A stretch of 64,000 bases of DNA, taken from assembly GCF_014196925.1 (NCBI RefSeq), contig NZ_JACIEN010000001.1, forward strand, positions 682,001-746,000, given 5' to 3'. Shown piece by piece: positions 32,560 through 43,105 of the stretch (positions are counted from its first letter, which is position 1; each line of letters opens with the position of its first letter). The notes beneath the pieces are model-generated. The model was given only the letters and a program-made list of their open reading frames with translations, searched no databases and was not told the origin of the DNA. This DNA is from Chelatococcus caeni (lineage in GTDB: Bacteria > Pseudomonadota > Alphaproteobacteria > Rhizobiales > Beijerinckiaceae). Both the position numbers and the translations under genes were made by a program.

Positions 32560-32781
32560 ATGGTCGGAACGTCAACCGAGGAGGTGGAGCGGCTTGCGCA
32601 GCGGCTCATGCAGGAAAGCGCCTCGGCCACGCGCCTGTCATCGCGCGAGCGGATGGTGACCGCTGCCAAGATGCTCCGGGCGCTCGCCCGGGAACGGGAC
32701 CAACTCGCCTCGGCCTCCGACGCCCACCGGCCCGGCGGGCGCTTGCGAGTGTTTCTCGAGAGGTTGCTCCGCGGCCGTTGA
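32560..32781 (+). CDS. Small hypothetical protein, 73 residues
   Basis: A soluble, helical, highly charged 73-residue frame starting MVGTSTEEVERLAQRLMQE, with a second amphipathic stretch ending in LRVFLERLLRGR. The ATG has GGAGCGGG immediately upstream. A perfect palindrome at 32501-32512 may control it. I recognise no family. Confidence 0.5.
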   Translation: MVGTSTEEVERLAQRLMQESASATRLSSRERMVTAAKMLRALARERDQLASASDAHRPGGRLRVFLERLLRGR

Positions 32782-33001
32782 GGCCGTACCGGCTGCCCCC
32801 AATCAACGCCTGGCTCACGCAGGGGCCTGACGCCGCCGGCCTGCGAGCGGCTTTTCCCGATCCCTAGCCCCACCGTTCTGCTGCGGCTTTTTGGCTTTGC
32901 CCAAAAAAGTTGGAATTGCGGCGAGACTGCCCCACAAATCGGCGATATTCCAAGTCGGTATTATCGGAGGAGCCGTCCGATTCGGGCGAGGGGCTCATGT
33001 C

Positions 33002-35248
33002 ATGCGTATTCAACGGGGGTTGACGGTCGTCATTACCCTGCTTGCGGCGATCGCCGTCGCAATGCAGGTCGATATGTCTGGCCTGCTGGCTGCGATGGAG
33101 CGCGGCTTCGGGCGGGAGACGATCTTCGCTTTCTTCTGTATATTGTTGAATTTCTACCTGTCCTTCGTGCGCTTTCGCTATTCCTTCAAGGCGCTCGGCA
33201 TCAGGGTGCCCGTGGGCCAGGCAGCGCGTGCCTTCGTGCTCGGCCATCTCGGCAATCAGCTCATCTTCAGCGTGGTCGGCCAGGCGGTGGGACGCTCCGC
33301 GGTTCTCGCCGGCGCGGGCGTTTCTCCTTCGGCGATCACCTTCCTCAGTTTCCTCGAGCGCATGATCGCGCTCGGCTCGCTCCTCCTCTTCGCGCTGGCC
33401 GGGGGCGCCTATACCCTCGGCCGGATCGTGTTCGACGTTGAAGGCGGCGGGGGCTACTTTGCCTATTTCGTCCTCTCGCTGATCGCGGTCGTGCTGCTCT
33501 ACGGCTTCGCCAACCTGCGCCAGCTCAGGCGGCTCTTCGCGCAGCTGTCGGGACAGCTGGCATGGTCGGTGCTCGCCGGATGTTTCTTCATCTCGGTCAT
33601 CGCGCATTGCGCCATGCTCGGCGCCTTCTATGCGCAGTTCTCGGCCTATGGCGAGCCCGTGCCGACTGTTGCGGCGCTCGCCGCCCTGTCGGTGGTCATG
33701 TTCCTTGCCGCATTGCCCATCAGCTTTGCGGGCTGGGGCATCCGTGAGCTGAGCGCGGCGCACGTGCTCGGCGCGCTCGGCGTGCCTGCGGCGGTGGGCG
33801 CTGCGGTCGGGGTCGCCATCGGGCTCCTGTCGCTCGTCCTCGTCATCGGCTGCCTTATCGCCGTGCCGTTCATGGCGATCAGGCCGAAGCCGGTGACGGC
33901 CAGCGCGCCGGCGCCGCAGATCGTGGCCAGCCGCAACGACATCGACCGGCTCTTCGCTGCGCTCGCCGCCTTCTTCCTGCCCGTCGCCGTGGTGTTCCAG
34001 CTGCGGGTGCCGATGCCGAGCCACTGGCTGAACGTGAACCTCGCCGATCTCCTTGCCGTGTCGGCCTCCGCGGTGCTGGCGCTGACCTGGAGCTGGACGC
34101 GCCCGCTCGTGAGCCCGGCCCGCTGGGTCGTGCCGCCGCTCGCGCTCCTCTCCGCCGCCATCGGCCTGTCGCTGGTGCTCGGCTATGTCCTTCACGGCTT
34201 CCTGTCGTGGGCCTTCGTCAACCGCACGATGGGCTGGTTCGTCATCCTGTCCTATTTCGGCGTCGGGCTCCTGCTGTGGGCGCACAGCGGCCGGGCACGC
34301 CTGCTGCGCGCCGTCCATCTGGTCGTCAGCGCGGTCAGCATCGTCGCCGCGCTCCAGATCGCGCTCTACCTCGTCGGGACCTACACCAGGCTCCTGCCGG
34401 CCGGCATCAATCTGGTGCGGCTCGAAGGCTATCTGGCGGACAGCAACGCCTTCGCCTTCCAGTGCGTCATCGCCTTCATCGCCTTCTTCTGCCTCAGGGC
34501 CATGGCCGCCGTCAGCGGGCACAGGGCGGGCATTCACCTCGCACCCGCCGTTCTCGTTGCGGCCGTCGTGCTTGCCCAGTCGCGCACCGGCTGGGTCCTG
34601 ATGGGCACCGCGGTCGTTCTCACGGCCTTCTGGATGCCGGCGGTGCGCCGGGAACTGGCTTTGTCCATCGTGGCAGGGCTCGCTTTCATCGCGGCCATCC
34701 CCCTCGTCGAAATTATTGTCCAGGTCGCCATGTCGCTGCTTGCGCCGGCGGGCGGCGGGGGCGGCGGGGGCGGCGTTGCAGAAGGCGCGCTCGTGCAGAC
34801 CTTCGCGCAGGGCATGGAGCGCGCCCACGCCGACAGCGAGCGCTGGGAGACCGTCTGGCGTGGGCTCGAGCTGTGGCGGGAGGCGCCCGTCTTCGGCCAT
34901 GGGCTCGGCGGCTTCATCCACGACCGTCTCGTGCAGGGCAAGACCAGCCAGGTCATCCACAACGTTCCCGTCTGGGTGCTGGCGGAGATGGGGCTCGTCG
35001 GCTTCGTGATGTTCGCCGCGGCCCTGCTGCTCTTCGTCCGCGGCCTCGTCCTCCAGCGCACGGCGCCCGGCGCGGCCGTGCCCGCCAACGCGGCGCTCAT
35101 CTGCCTCGCCGTCTTCTGCCTCGGCGGCCTGACGCAGGATTTCTTCTACCAGCGCCTGTTCTGGTTCGTGCTGGGGCTGATGGTGCCGCTGGCCTGCAGC
35201 GCTCCCCGCCGGCCGGCGGTCGGCACTGCTGCCCCGAGGCCGGCCTGA
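33002..35248 (+). CDS. Fused membrane protein: flippase-like (LPG_synthase_TM) plus O-antigen ligase-like (Wzy_C)
   Basis: A 748-residue polytopic membrane protein. The N-terminal ~300 residues resemble the UPF0104/LPG_synthase_TM family (LGHLGNQLIFSVVGQAVGRS, FLSFLERMIALGSLLLFAL, SFAGWGIRELSAAHVLGALG). The rest has the Wzy/WaaL pattern: about ten spans, LVRLEGYLADSNAFAF, LAQSRTGWVLMGTA, a periplasmic loop with a run of eight glycines, then the ligase signature WETVWRGLELWREAPVFGHGLGGF and HNVPVWVLAEMGLVGF. The two modules could move and attach a lipid-linked glycan, but that is inference. Start ATG 33002 has GAGGGG upstream. No glycosyltransferases are nearby. Confidence 0.75.
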   Translation: MRIQRGLTVVITLLAAIAVAMQVDMSGLLAAMERGFGRETIFAFFCILLNFYLSFVRFRYSFKALGIRVPVGQAARAFVLGHLGNQLIFSVVGQAVGRSAVLAGAGVSPSAITFLSFLERMIALGSLLLFALAGGAYTLGRIVFDVEGGGGYFAYFVLSLIAVVLLYGFANLRQLRRLFAQLSGQLAWSVLAGCFFISVIAHCAMLGAFYAQFSAYGEPVPTVAALAALSVVMFLAALPISFAGWGIRELSAAHVLGALGVPAAVGAAVGVAIGLLSLVLVIGCLIAVPFMAIRPKPVTASAPAPQIVASRNDIDRLFAALAAFFLPVAVVFQLRVPMPSHWLNVNLADLLAVSASAVLALTWSWTRPLVSPARWVVPPLALLSAAIGLSLVLGYVLHGFLSWAFVNRTMGWFVILSYFGVGLLLWAHSGRARLLRAVHLVVSAVSIVAALQIALYLVGTYTRLLPAGINLVRLEGYLADSNAFAFQCVIAFIAFFCLRAMAAVSGHRAGIHLAPAVLVAAVVLAQSRTGWVLMGTAVVLTAFWMPAVRRELALSIVAGLAFIAAIPLVEIIVQVAMSLLAPAGGGGGGGGVAEGALVQTFAQGMERAHADSERWETVWRGLELWREAPVFGHGLGGFIHDRLVQGKTSQVIHNVPVWVLAEMGLVGFVMFAAALLLFVRGLVLQRTAPGAAVPANAALICLAVFCLGGLTQDFFYQRLFWFVLGLMVPLACSAPRRPAVGTAAPRPA

Positions 35249-35373
35249 CCGGCCTTCCCGGATCAGGTCGCCCTGCGCGCTTGGCACGGGCTGCCCCTCT
35301 ATGTAGTCTGATTGCGAATGGATCGCGCAGGCGTGCCGCATGGCATGCGGCGCTTGACCGGGATATTTCGACC

Positions 35374-36525
35374 GTGACGGTCATCGACGACCTCGGCGCC
35401 TTTGAGGGCGCATCGCCGGTTCCGCCCCTCGAAACGCGCCAGTCGCGGGGGCCGGAGGCGCTGCGCGAAGGCTCCGGCTCGCACGGACGGTCGCATCGGC
35501 GCGGGCCGCGCCGCCGTTTCCGCAACCGGGACGGCAGCGGGCCGGCTTATGCGGCGCTCGACCTCGGCACCAACAATTGCCGCCTCCTCGTGGCGGAGCC
35601 GACGCGCGGCGGCTTTCGCGTGGTCGATGCCTTCTCGCGCATCGTGCGCCTCGGGGAGGGCCTCGGCACGGCCAATGTCCTCGGCGAGCCGGCCATCGGC
35701 CGTGCCATCGAGGCGCTCAAGATCTGCCGGGCCAAGATGGAGGCGCGCGGCGTCACCCGGGCACGGCTCATCGCGACGGAGGCCTGCCGCTCCGCCACCA
35801 ACGGGCCTGCCTTCGTCACGCGTGTCGCCCGCGAGACGGGGCTGACCCTCGAGGTCGTCGACCGGCGGACGGAGGCCTTCCTCGCCGTGCGCGGCTGCGC
35901 CAGCCTGCTCGACCCGCAGGCGGACGGCGCCATCGTCTTCGACATCGGCGGCGGCTCGACCGAGATCGTCTGGGTGTCGGGCTTTGCCGGCGGCCTCAAC
36001 GAGGATCCCGGCAGCCATGTGCAGGCGTGGGAATCGCTGCCGACCGGCGTCGTCACCCTGGCCGAGCGGCACGGCGGCATCGACGTGACGCGCGACATCT
36101 TCGAGGCCATGGTGGACGAGGTGTCCGGCCTGCTCGCCGGTTTCGCGGATCGGGCGCACGGGGCGAGCCGCGGGCGCCACTTCCATCTTCTCGGCACCTC
36201 CGGCACGGTCACGACCATCGCCGGCGTGCATCTCGACCTGCCGCGCTACGACCGGCGCCGCGTCGACGGCCTGTGGATGGCCAATGTCGACGCCACCCGC
36301 GTCATCGAGCGGCTGATCGCCGCCGAATACGGCGAGCGCGCCGCCAACCCCTGCATCGGCCGCGAACGGGCCGACCTCGTGCTCGCCGGCTGCGCCATTC
36401 TCGAGGCCATCCGTCGCGCCTTCCCTTGCGAGCGGCTGCGAATCGCCGACAGAGGTTTGCGGGAAGGCATCCTCATGGGCCTGATGGGCGAGGATGGCGT
36501 CTGGCAGAAGGGTGCGGCACGGTGA
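35374..36525 (+). CDS. Ppx/GppA family phosphatase
   Basis: A 383-residue member of the exopolyphosphatase/guanosine pentaphosphatase family. The ASKHA fold is clear: [14 protein letters not shown] (phosphate 1), [27 protein letters not shown] (phosphate 2) and [13 protein letters not shown]. The short single-domain form without the C-terminal HD domain is usual in Alphaproteobacteria. About 65 basic/Pro-rich residues precede the catalytic domain. The start is taken as GTG 35374, the only reasonable in-frame codon; its ribosome-binding site is weak. Its stop overlaps rlmE as GTGA, an arrangement conserved in related genomes. Confidence 0.88.
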   Translation: MTVIDDLGAFEGASPVPPLETRQSRGPEALREGSGSHGRSHRRGPRRRFRNRDGSGPAYAALDLGTNNCRLLVAEPTRGGFRVVDAFSRIVRLGEGLGTANVLGEPAIGRAIEALKICRAKMEARGVTRARLIATEACRSATNGPAFVTRVARETGLTLEVVDRRTEAFLAVRGCASLLDPQADGAIVFDIGGGSTEIVWVSGFAGGLNEDPGSHVQAWESLPTGVVTLAERHGGIDVTRDIFEAMVDEVSGLLAGFADRAHGASRGRHFHLLGTSGTVTTIAGVHLDLPRYDRRRVDGLWMANVDATRVIERLIAAEYGERAANPCIGRERADLVLAGCAILEAIRRAFPCERLRIADRGLREGILMGLMGEDGVWQKGAAR

Positions 36526-37313
36526 GTGATGCGGGTTCCGGCGGCAAGTCCGGGCGCAAGGCAGGGGGCGCGAAGGCGGGCGGCGCGAAGGCCGGCGGCG
36601 GTGGGCGCGAGGGCCCGCATGGCCTGAAGGTGCGCGTCAAGACGGCCGGCAAGCGCTCCGTCGCCTCCACACGCTGGCTGGAGCGCCAGCTCAACGATCC
36701 CTACGTCGCCCGCGCCAAGCGCGAGGGCTACCGCTCGCGCGCCGCCTACAAGCTCATCGAGATCGACGACAAGTACAAGCTCTTCAAGCCGGGCCAGCGC
36801 GTGGTCGACCTCGGGGCGGCCCCCGGCGGCTGGTCGCAGGTCGCGGCGCGCAAGGTGGGCGTCGAGGCCGGGCGCGGGCGCGTCGTCGGCATCGACCTGC
36901 TCGACATCGAGCCCATCCCGGGCGTCGTCTTCGAGCAGCTCGACTTCCTGAGCCCCGAGGCGCCGGAACGGCTCGTCGCCATGCTCGGCGGGCCAGCCGA
37001 TGTCGTCATGTCCGACATGGCGGCCAACGCCACCGGCCACAAGAAGACCGACCACCTCAAGATCATGGGCCTCGCCGAGACGGCGATCGACTTCGCCCGC
37101 CAGGTGCTGGCGCCGGGCGGGATCTTCCTCGCCAAGGTGCTGCAGGGCGGCACGGAGAGTTCCCTCCTTGCGGACCTGAAGCGCGACTTCGCCACCGTCC
37201 GCCACGTGAAGCCCGCTGCGAGCCGCGCCGATTCTGCCGAGCTCTACGTGCTCGCGACGGGCTTCAGGGGACGCGCGAAGGACGACGCGCAAGATTCTGA
37301 AGAGACTCGCTGA
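36522..37313 (+). CDS. rlmE: 23S rRNA (uridine2552-2'-O)-methyltransferase
   Basis: Methylates U2552 in the A-loop of 23S rRNA (FtsJ/RrmJ). The 263-residue product has [20 protein letters not shown], the SAM loop [14 protein letters not shown], the catalytic Asp in [17 protein letters not shown], and LAKVLQGG with the catalytic Lys; the K-D-K-E set appears intact. A 45-residue basic N-terminal extension contains the short repeat [14 protein letters not shown]. Start is GTG overlapping the gppA-type stop. In-frame heptad-like repeats continue after the stop codon (see 37324-37386). Confidence 0.94.
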   Translation: MSDAGSGGKSGRKAGGAKAGGAKAGGGGREGPHGLKVRVKTAGKRSVASTRWLERQLNDPYVARAKREGYRSRAAYKLIEIDDKYKLFKPGQRVVDLGAAPGGWSQVAARKVGVEAGRGRVVGIDLLDIEPIPGVVFEQLDFLSPEAPERLVAMLGGPADVVMSDMAANATGHKKTDHLKIMGLAETAIDFARQVLAPGGIFLAKVLQGGTESSLLADLKRDFATVRHVKPAASRADSAELYVLATGFRGRAKDDAQDSEETR

Positions 37314-37323
37314 TCGGCGCTGG

Positions 37324-37386
37324 TTGAATCAGTTTCTGAACGGCTTGAATCGATCTCTCAGCAACTTGAATCGGTGTTTGAGCGCG
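37324..37386. repeat. Three imperfect 21-bp tandem repeats
   Basis: Units start at 37324, 37345 and 37366, each beginning TTGAATC and sharing T-rich centres. The period of 21 keeps frame: on the plus strand, in phase with rlmE but after its stop, they read as heptads (VESVSERL, ESISQQL, ESVFERA). They lie in the 114-base gap between rlmE and the convergent 37428 gene. Confidence 0.7.
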
Positions 37387-37427
37387 CCGCGGCAGGCTGC
37401 AATTGCGCGTGGCCGGCAAGGCCGCGA

Positions 37428-38024
37428 TCAAAGGACCGCGTAGTCGGATCCGTCGTTGCTGGCAATGGGATAGCTCTGCTTGATCGCCACGCCGTCCCGG
37501 AACGTGATCGAATGGTAGTGCTCGCCGGGGTCGTCCTTGATGATCATGAAATTCCGGGCGAGCCGGTCGGCTGTGAAGGCCGGCCCCATCATCCGATACG
37601 TCTGCCAGATGAGGTCGTGTTCGCAGGTCGCGGTGACCTCGCCGGCATAGCTGCGGACCTTGACGCCGGGCAGGGCGGCGGACAGCCGGGCGCCGAAGGC
37701 CGTCGACCAGAGCCGGCCCGGGTCGGCGGCTTCGAGGCGCTGGCGGCTCCCCCCGGGCGCGAGGCTCGCCGAATGGCATGCGACCAGGCGCACGCTGTGC
37801 AGCCGGTCGGCGGCGGTCCACGTGCGGATGGTCGCGGCGAGTTCCTCCGGCTTCACGGGCGACCCGTTCATCTCGATCTGCTGGCCCTCGATGCCGTGGC
37901 AGGCGATGGTCAGGCGCGTCAGGTCCGGGAACTTCCGGTGAGGCTCCGTGAAGGCATATGCGTCGGGATGAACGGCTTTCAGCTGCATGTCGTCTTCCGG
38001 GGTGATGAATGTCCGTCCATCCAT
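37428..38024 (-). CDS. Orphan caspase-fold-like protein (C80/CPD-like His-Cys pattern), hypothetical
   Basis: A 198-residue protein with no signal peptide or membrane span. The strand-plus-His motif LTRLTIACHGIEG (His43) and the strand-plus-Cys motif SVRLVACHSASL (Cys83) lie 40 residues apart. Between them is EELAATIRTW, and after them come FGARLSAALPGVKV and a SYAGEV turn. This order resembles the clan CD peptidases, especially the C80 cysteine-protease domains of MARTX and clostridial toxins. Here the domain stands alone. The match is by eye, so protease activity is a hypothesis. ATG 38024 has no strong ribosome-binding site; an ATG at 37988 with GGAAG upstream is possible. Confidence 0.6.
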   Translation of the reverse strand: MDGRTFITPEDDMQLKAVHPDAYAFTEPHRKFPDLTRLTIACHGIEGQQIEMNGSPVKPEELAATIRTWTAADRLHSVRLVACHSASLAPGGSRQRLEAADPGRLWSTAFGARLSAALPGVKVRSYAGEVTATCEHDLIWQTYRMMGPAFTADRLARNFMIIKDDPGEHYHSITFRDGVAIKQSYPIASNDGSDYAVL

Positions 38025-38251
38025 TATTCCGGCTGCAAGGGGCAGCGATCCACACCGGGATCGGAAGAACTGTCTTGCGGAATGCTCGGTCGTGTGGCGT
38101 TGCGGAGAATGCGGACAGCCGGCCGGCCGCAGCCGATCGCGTCGTGATCGCGAGAACTTGTTTGCGACTTCACCCGGCGGGGCCGGGTCGATGATTGCCT
38201 CCGGCGCCGCATTGTTGTCTGACGGAGAACGGACGCAGGGGAGCCTCGCAA

Positions 38252-39052
38252 TTGTTGACCGGCGAAGTCGCGATCAGGCTCGGCGCCTTTGTCGCCGTCT
38301 TTGCGGCCATGGCGCTGTGGGAGGTGCTGGCGCCGCGCCGGCACGATCTCGCCGACCGGCCGGTGCGGTGGACGAACAACCTCGGCATCCTGCTTGTCGA
38401 CGCGCTCGTCGTGCGCCTCGTCGCGCCGGCCTCGGCGGTCGGCATCGCGCTCGCCGTCGAGGCGAAGGGCTGGGGGCTGCTGCCGCTCCTCGGCGCGCCC
38501 TATTGGCTCGCCTTCCTCGTGAGCGTCGTGATTCTCGATCTCGTCATCTACGCGCAACATGTTGTCTTTCATCATGTTCCGCTGCTCTGGCGCCTGCACC
38601 GCATGCACCATGCCGATACGGTGATCGACGTGTCGTCGGGCGGGCGCTTCCACCCCGGCGAGATCCTCCTGTCGCTCGCCATCAAGGGCGTCGCCATCCT
38701 CGTCCTCGGCGCGCCGGCGGCGGCGGTGCTCGCCTTCGAGGTGCTGCTCAACGCCACCTCCATGTTCAACCACGCCAACATCCGCATTCCCGCGAGGCTC
38801 GAGCCGGTGCTGCGCTGGCTCGTGGTGACGCCGGACATGCACCGGGTGCATCATTCCACCCTGCGCCGCGAGACGGACAGCAACTTCGGCTTCAACCTGC
38901 CGTGGTGGGACAGGCTGTTCGGCACCTATCGCGCCGAGCCGGAAAAGGGGCACGATGCCATGACGCTCGGGCTCGATGAGTTCCGCGACCCGCGCGAGCG
39001 CTGGCTCGACCGCCTCGTCACCCAGCCCCTGCGCAACGGGGACCAGGGTTGA
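38252..39052 (+). CDS. Sterol desaturase/fatty acid hydroxylase family membrane protein
   Basis: A di-iron membrane oxygenase of about 266 residues. The histidine clusters are present in order: HVVFHH, HRMHH, FNHAN and HRVHH, with RFHPGE between. Hydrophobic spans flank them. Substrate cannot be told; hopanoid, carotenoid or lipid hydroxylation are all possible. There is no ATG in a useful place. TTG at 38252 is chosen because AGGGGAG lies eight bases upstream and LLTGEVAIRLG leads into the first span; a TTG at 38195 would add 19 residues. A HAD phosphatase follows in the same direction after 67 bases. Confidence 0.85.
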   Translation: MLTGEVAIRLGAFVAVFAAMALWEVLAPRRHDLADRPVRWTNNLGILLVDALVVRLVAPASAVGIALAVEAKGWGLLPLLGAPYWLAFLVSVVILDLVIYAQHVVFHHVPLLWRLHRMHHADTVIDVSSGGRFHPGEILLSLAIKGVAILVLGAPAAAVLAFEVLLNATSMFNHANIRIPARLEPVLRWLVVTPDMHRVHHSTLRRETDSNFGFNLPWWDRLFGTYRAEPEKGHDAMTLGLDEFRDPRERWLDRLVTQPLRNGDQG

Positions 39053-39119
39053 GCGCAGCGCCCTTGCTCCTGCCGGTTCCAGCCCTTATCCGGGCTGCAG
39101 ATCCGACGGGAGGGCGCTC

Positions 39120-39767
39120 ATGAACCTGCTTTTCGACCTCGACGGCACCATCACCGACCCCAAGCCCGGCATCACCGGCGCCGTACGCTATGCGCTCGCG
39201 ACGCTCGGCAAGCCCGCGCCGGCCGAGGACGATCTCGCCTGGGTCATCGGCCCGCCGCTGCGGGATACGTTCCGCACGCTGCTCGGCGAGGCGCTGGTCG
39301 AGCCGGCGATCGGCCTCTACCGCGAGCAGTACGGCGCGACCGGCTACAAGGACGCGCTCGTCATCCCCGGCATGCCGGAGACCCTCGACAGGCTCGCCAC
39401 GGACGGCTACCGCCTCTTCGTCGCCACCTCCAAGCCGCACTTCTACGCGCGGCGCGTGCTCGCCCACTTCGGCCTCGACAGCCGCTTCATCACCATCCAC
39501 GGGGCGGAGCTCGACGGCACGCACGACAACAAGGGCGAGCTCATCACCTACATCCTCGCGACGGAAGGGCTCGCCGCGGCCGAGACGCTGATGATCGGCG
39601 ACCGCGAGCACGACGTCCTCGGCGCCGCCCGCAATGGCGTGCCCTGCATCGGTGTCGCCTGGGGCTACGGCAGCCATGCCGAGCTGACCGAGGCGGGCGC
39701 GCGCCACATCTGCGCGGCGCCCGGCGAGCTGCCGGACGCCATCACCGGTCTCTTCGCGCCGGCCTGA
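39120..39767 (+). CDS. HAD family hydrolase, phosphoglycolate phosphatase-like
   Basis: A 215-residue HAD phosphatase. Motif I is FDLDGTITD (nucleophile Asp6), motif II is VATSKP, and motif III/IV is LMIGDREHDVLGA. A helical cap with VIGPPLRDTF sits between I and II, as in Gph-type enzymes. Start ATG 39120 has GGGAGGG upstream. Physiological substrate is not evident; phosphoglycolate or another small phosphomonoester is likely. Confidence 0.88.
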   Translation: MNLLFDLDGTITDPKPGITGAVRYALATLGKPAPAEDDLAWVIGPPLRDTFRTLLGEALVEPAIGLYREQYGATGYKDALVIPGMPETLDRLATDGYRLFVATSKPHFYARRVLAHFGLDSRFITIHGAELDGTHDNKGELITYILATEGLAAAETLMIGDREHDVLGAARNGVPCIGVAWGYGSHAELTEAGARHICAAPGELPDAITGLFAPA

Positions 39768-39771
39768 GGCC

Positions 39772-41220
39772 TCAGCGGCCCGGCATGTTGTCCTGCACCG
39801 CCTCGGCCGTGATCTGCCGCGAGGTGCGCACGTGCCCCGAAACCTCGGCCCCCGCATCGGGCGCGAGGCGCAGCCAGTAGGCGAGCGAGGTGAGGGAGAC
39901 GAGCGTGACAATGAGGAAGGCCGGCGCGAAATCGCCGGCCGTCAGGCCGTCGGTGCCGCGCACATAGCCGGTCGCCTCCAGCGCCAGCGCCCCGATGGCG
40001 ACGCCCATGGAGAGCGAGATCTGCTGCGACACGCTGGCGAAGCTCGTGGCGAGGCTCATGTCGCGGCTCGTCACGTCCGCATAGCCGACGGCATTGATGC
40101 TGGTGAACTGCAGCGAGCGGAAGAACCCGCCGATGAGCAGCACCGTGATGATGACGACGTGCGGCGTCTCGGGCGTGAAGAGGCCCGTTGCCGCGAGGAA
40201 GGCGCAGGCGATCACGCAATTGACGACGAGCGTGCGGCGGAAGCCGAACATGCGCAGGATGCGGGCGGCGAGCGTCTTCATGAACATGGCGCCGGCCGCC
40301 GCGGCGAAGGTCAGGAGGCCCGACTGCAAGGCGCTGAGCCCGAACCCGAGCTGCAGCATCAGCGGCAGCAGGAAGGGCACGGCGCCGATGCCGATGCGGA
40401 ACAGCGACCCGCCGACGACGCCGGCTCGGAAGGTCGGGATGCTGAGGAGCGCGAGATCGAGCACCGGATGCGCCGCGCGCCTGGCGTGACGCCAGTAGAA
40501 GAAGAGCATCACCGCGCCGGCGATGACGAGCAGCACCGACACCTCCTCCGAGACGAGGTGCCGCCCGCCGGTGGCGAAGCCCATCATCAGCGCCGAGAGC
40601 CCGATGGCGGTCATGGCGAAGCCGGCGAGGTCGAGCGGCGGCACGTCCTCCTCGCGCACGTTCTCGATGAAGACGCTGGCGAGGACGATGCCGACGAGGC
40701 CGATCGGGATGTTGATGAAGAAGATCCAGCGCCAGTCGAAGAAGGTGGAGATGAAGCCGCCGAGCGGCGGGCCGACGACCGGGCCGATCATCGCCGGGAT
40801 GGTGAGATAGGCGAGGGCCTGCACCATCTCGGCCTTCGGCACCGTGCGCAGGATGACGAGGCGGCCGACCGGCACCATCATCGCCCCGCCCATGCCCTGC
40901 ACGAAACGGGCGAAGACGAACCACTCGAGCGAATTGGCGAGGGCGCAGAGCAGCGAGCCGGCCATGAAGATGAGGATGGCGGCGCGGAAGATGGTGCGCG
41001 CGCCGAAGCGGTCGGCCATCCAGCCGCTGACGGGAATGAAGACGGCGAGGCTGACGAGATAGGAGGTGAGGGCCAGCTTGAGCGCGATGGGATCGACGGC
41101 GAGGTCGCGGGCGATCACGGGCAGGCTCGTCGCCAGCACGGTCGAGTCCATGTTCTCCATGAACAGGGCGCAGGCGACGATCAGCGGGACGAGGACGTTG
41201 CGTGACACGGCAGGACCCAT
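39772..41220 (-). CDS. MFS multidrug exporter, DHA2 (EmrB/QacA) type
   Basis: A 482-residue inner-membrane antiporter with about 14 hydrophobic spans. The N-terminal span carries ALFMENMDSTVLATSLP (motif D1 of DHA2), followed by the loop motif GWMADRFGARTIFRAA (motif A), RFVQGMGGAMMVPVGR (motif B) and GPVVGPPLGGF (motif C of antiporters). It probably expels toxic compounds by proton antiport. The start at 41220 (MGPAVSRN) is chosen by position before span 1; the frame is open further but without similarity. No regulator is adjacent. Divergent from guaB. Confidence 0.88.
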   Translation of the reverse strand: MGPAVSRNVLVPLIVACALFMENMDSTVLATSLPVIARDLAVDPIALKLALTSYLVSLAVFIPVSGWMADRFGARTIFRAAILIFMAGSLLCALANSLEWFVFARFVQGMGGAMMVPVGRLVILRTVPKAEMVQALAYLTIPAMIGPVVGPPLGGFISTFFDWRWIFFINIPIGLVGIVLASVFIENVREEDVPPLDLAGFAMTAIGLSALMMGFATGGRHLVSEEVSVLLVIAGAVMLFFYWRHARRAAHPVLDLALLSIPTFRAGVVGGSLFRIGIGAVPFLLPLMLQLGFGLSALQSGLLTFAAAAGAMFMKTLAARILRMFGFRRTLVVNCVIACAFLAATGLFTPETPHVVIITVLLIGGFFRSLQFTSINAVGYADVTSRDMSLATSFASVSQQISLSMGVAIGALALEATGYVRGTDGLTAGDFAPAFLIVTLVSLTSLAYWLRLAPDAGAEVSGHVRTSRQITAEAVQDNMPGR

Positions 41221-43088
<1,868 letters not shown>

Positions 43089-43105
43089 GCGGCGGGGGCA
43101 GGGCC

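Noticed and set aside
32864-35341. An 825-codon open frame opposite the fused membrane protein
   Set aside because: Shadow frame with extreme Asp/Glu/Arg/His bias and no recognisable motif.
37314-38147. Possible programmed readthrough of the rlmE stop into the in-frame open region
   Set aside because: The region beyond the repeats is the antisense image of the caspase-like gene, and RlmE is already full length.
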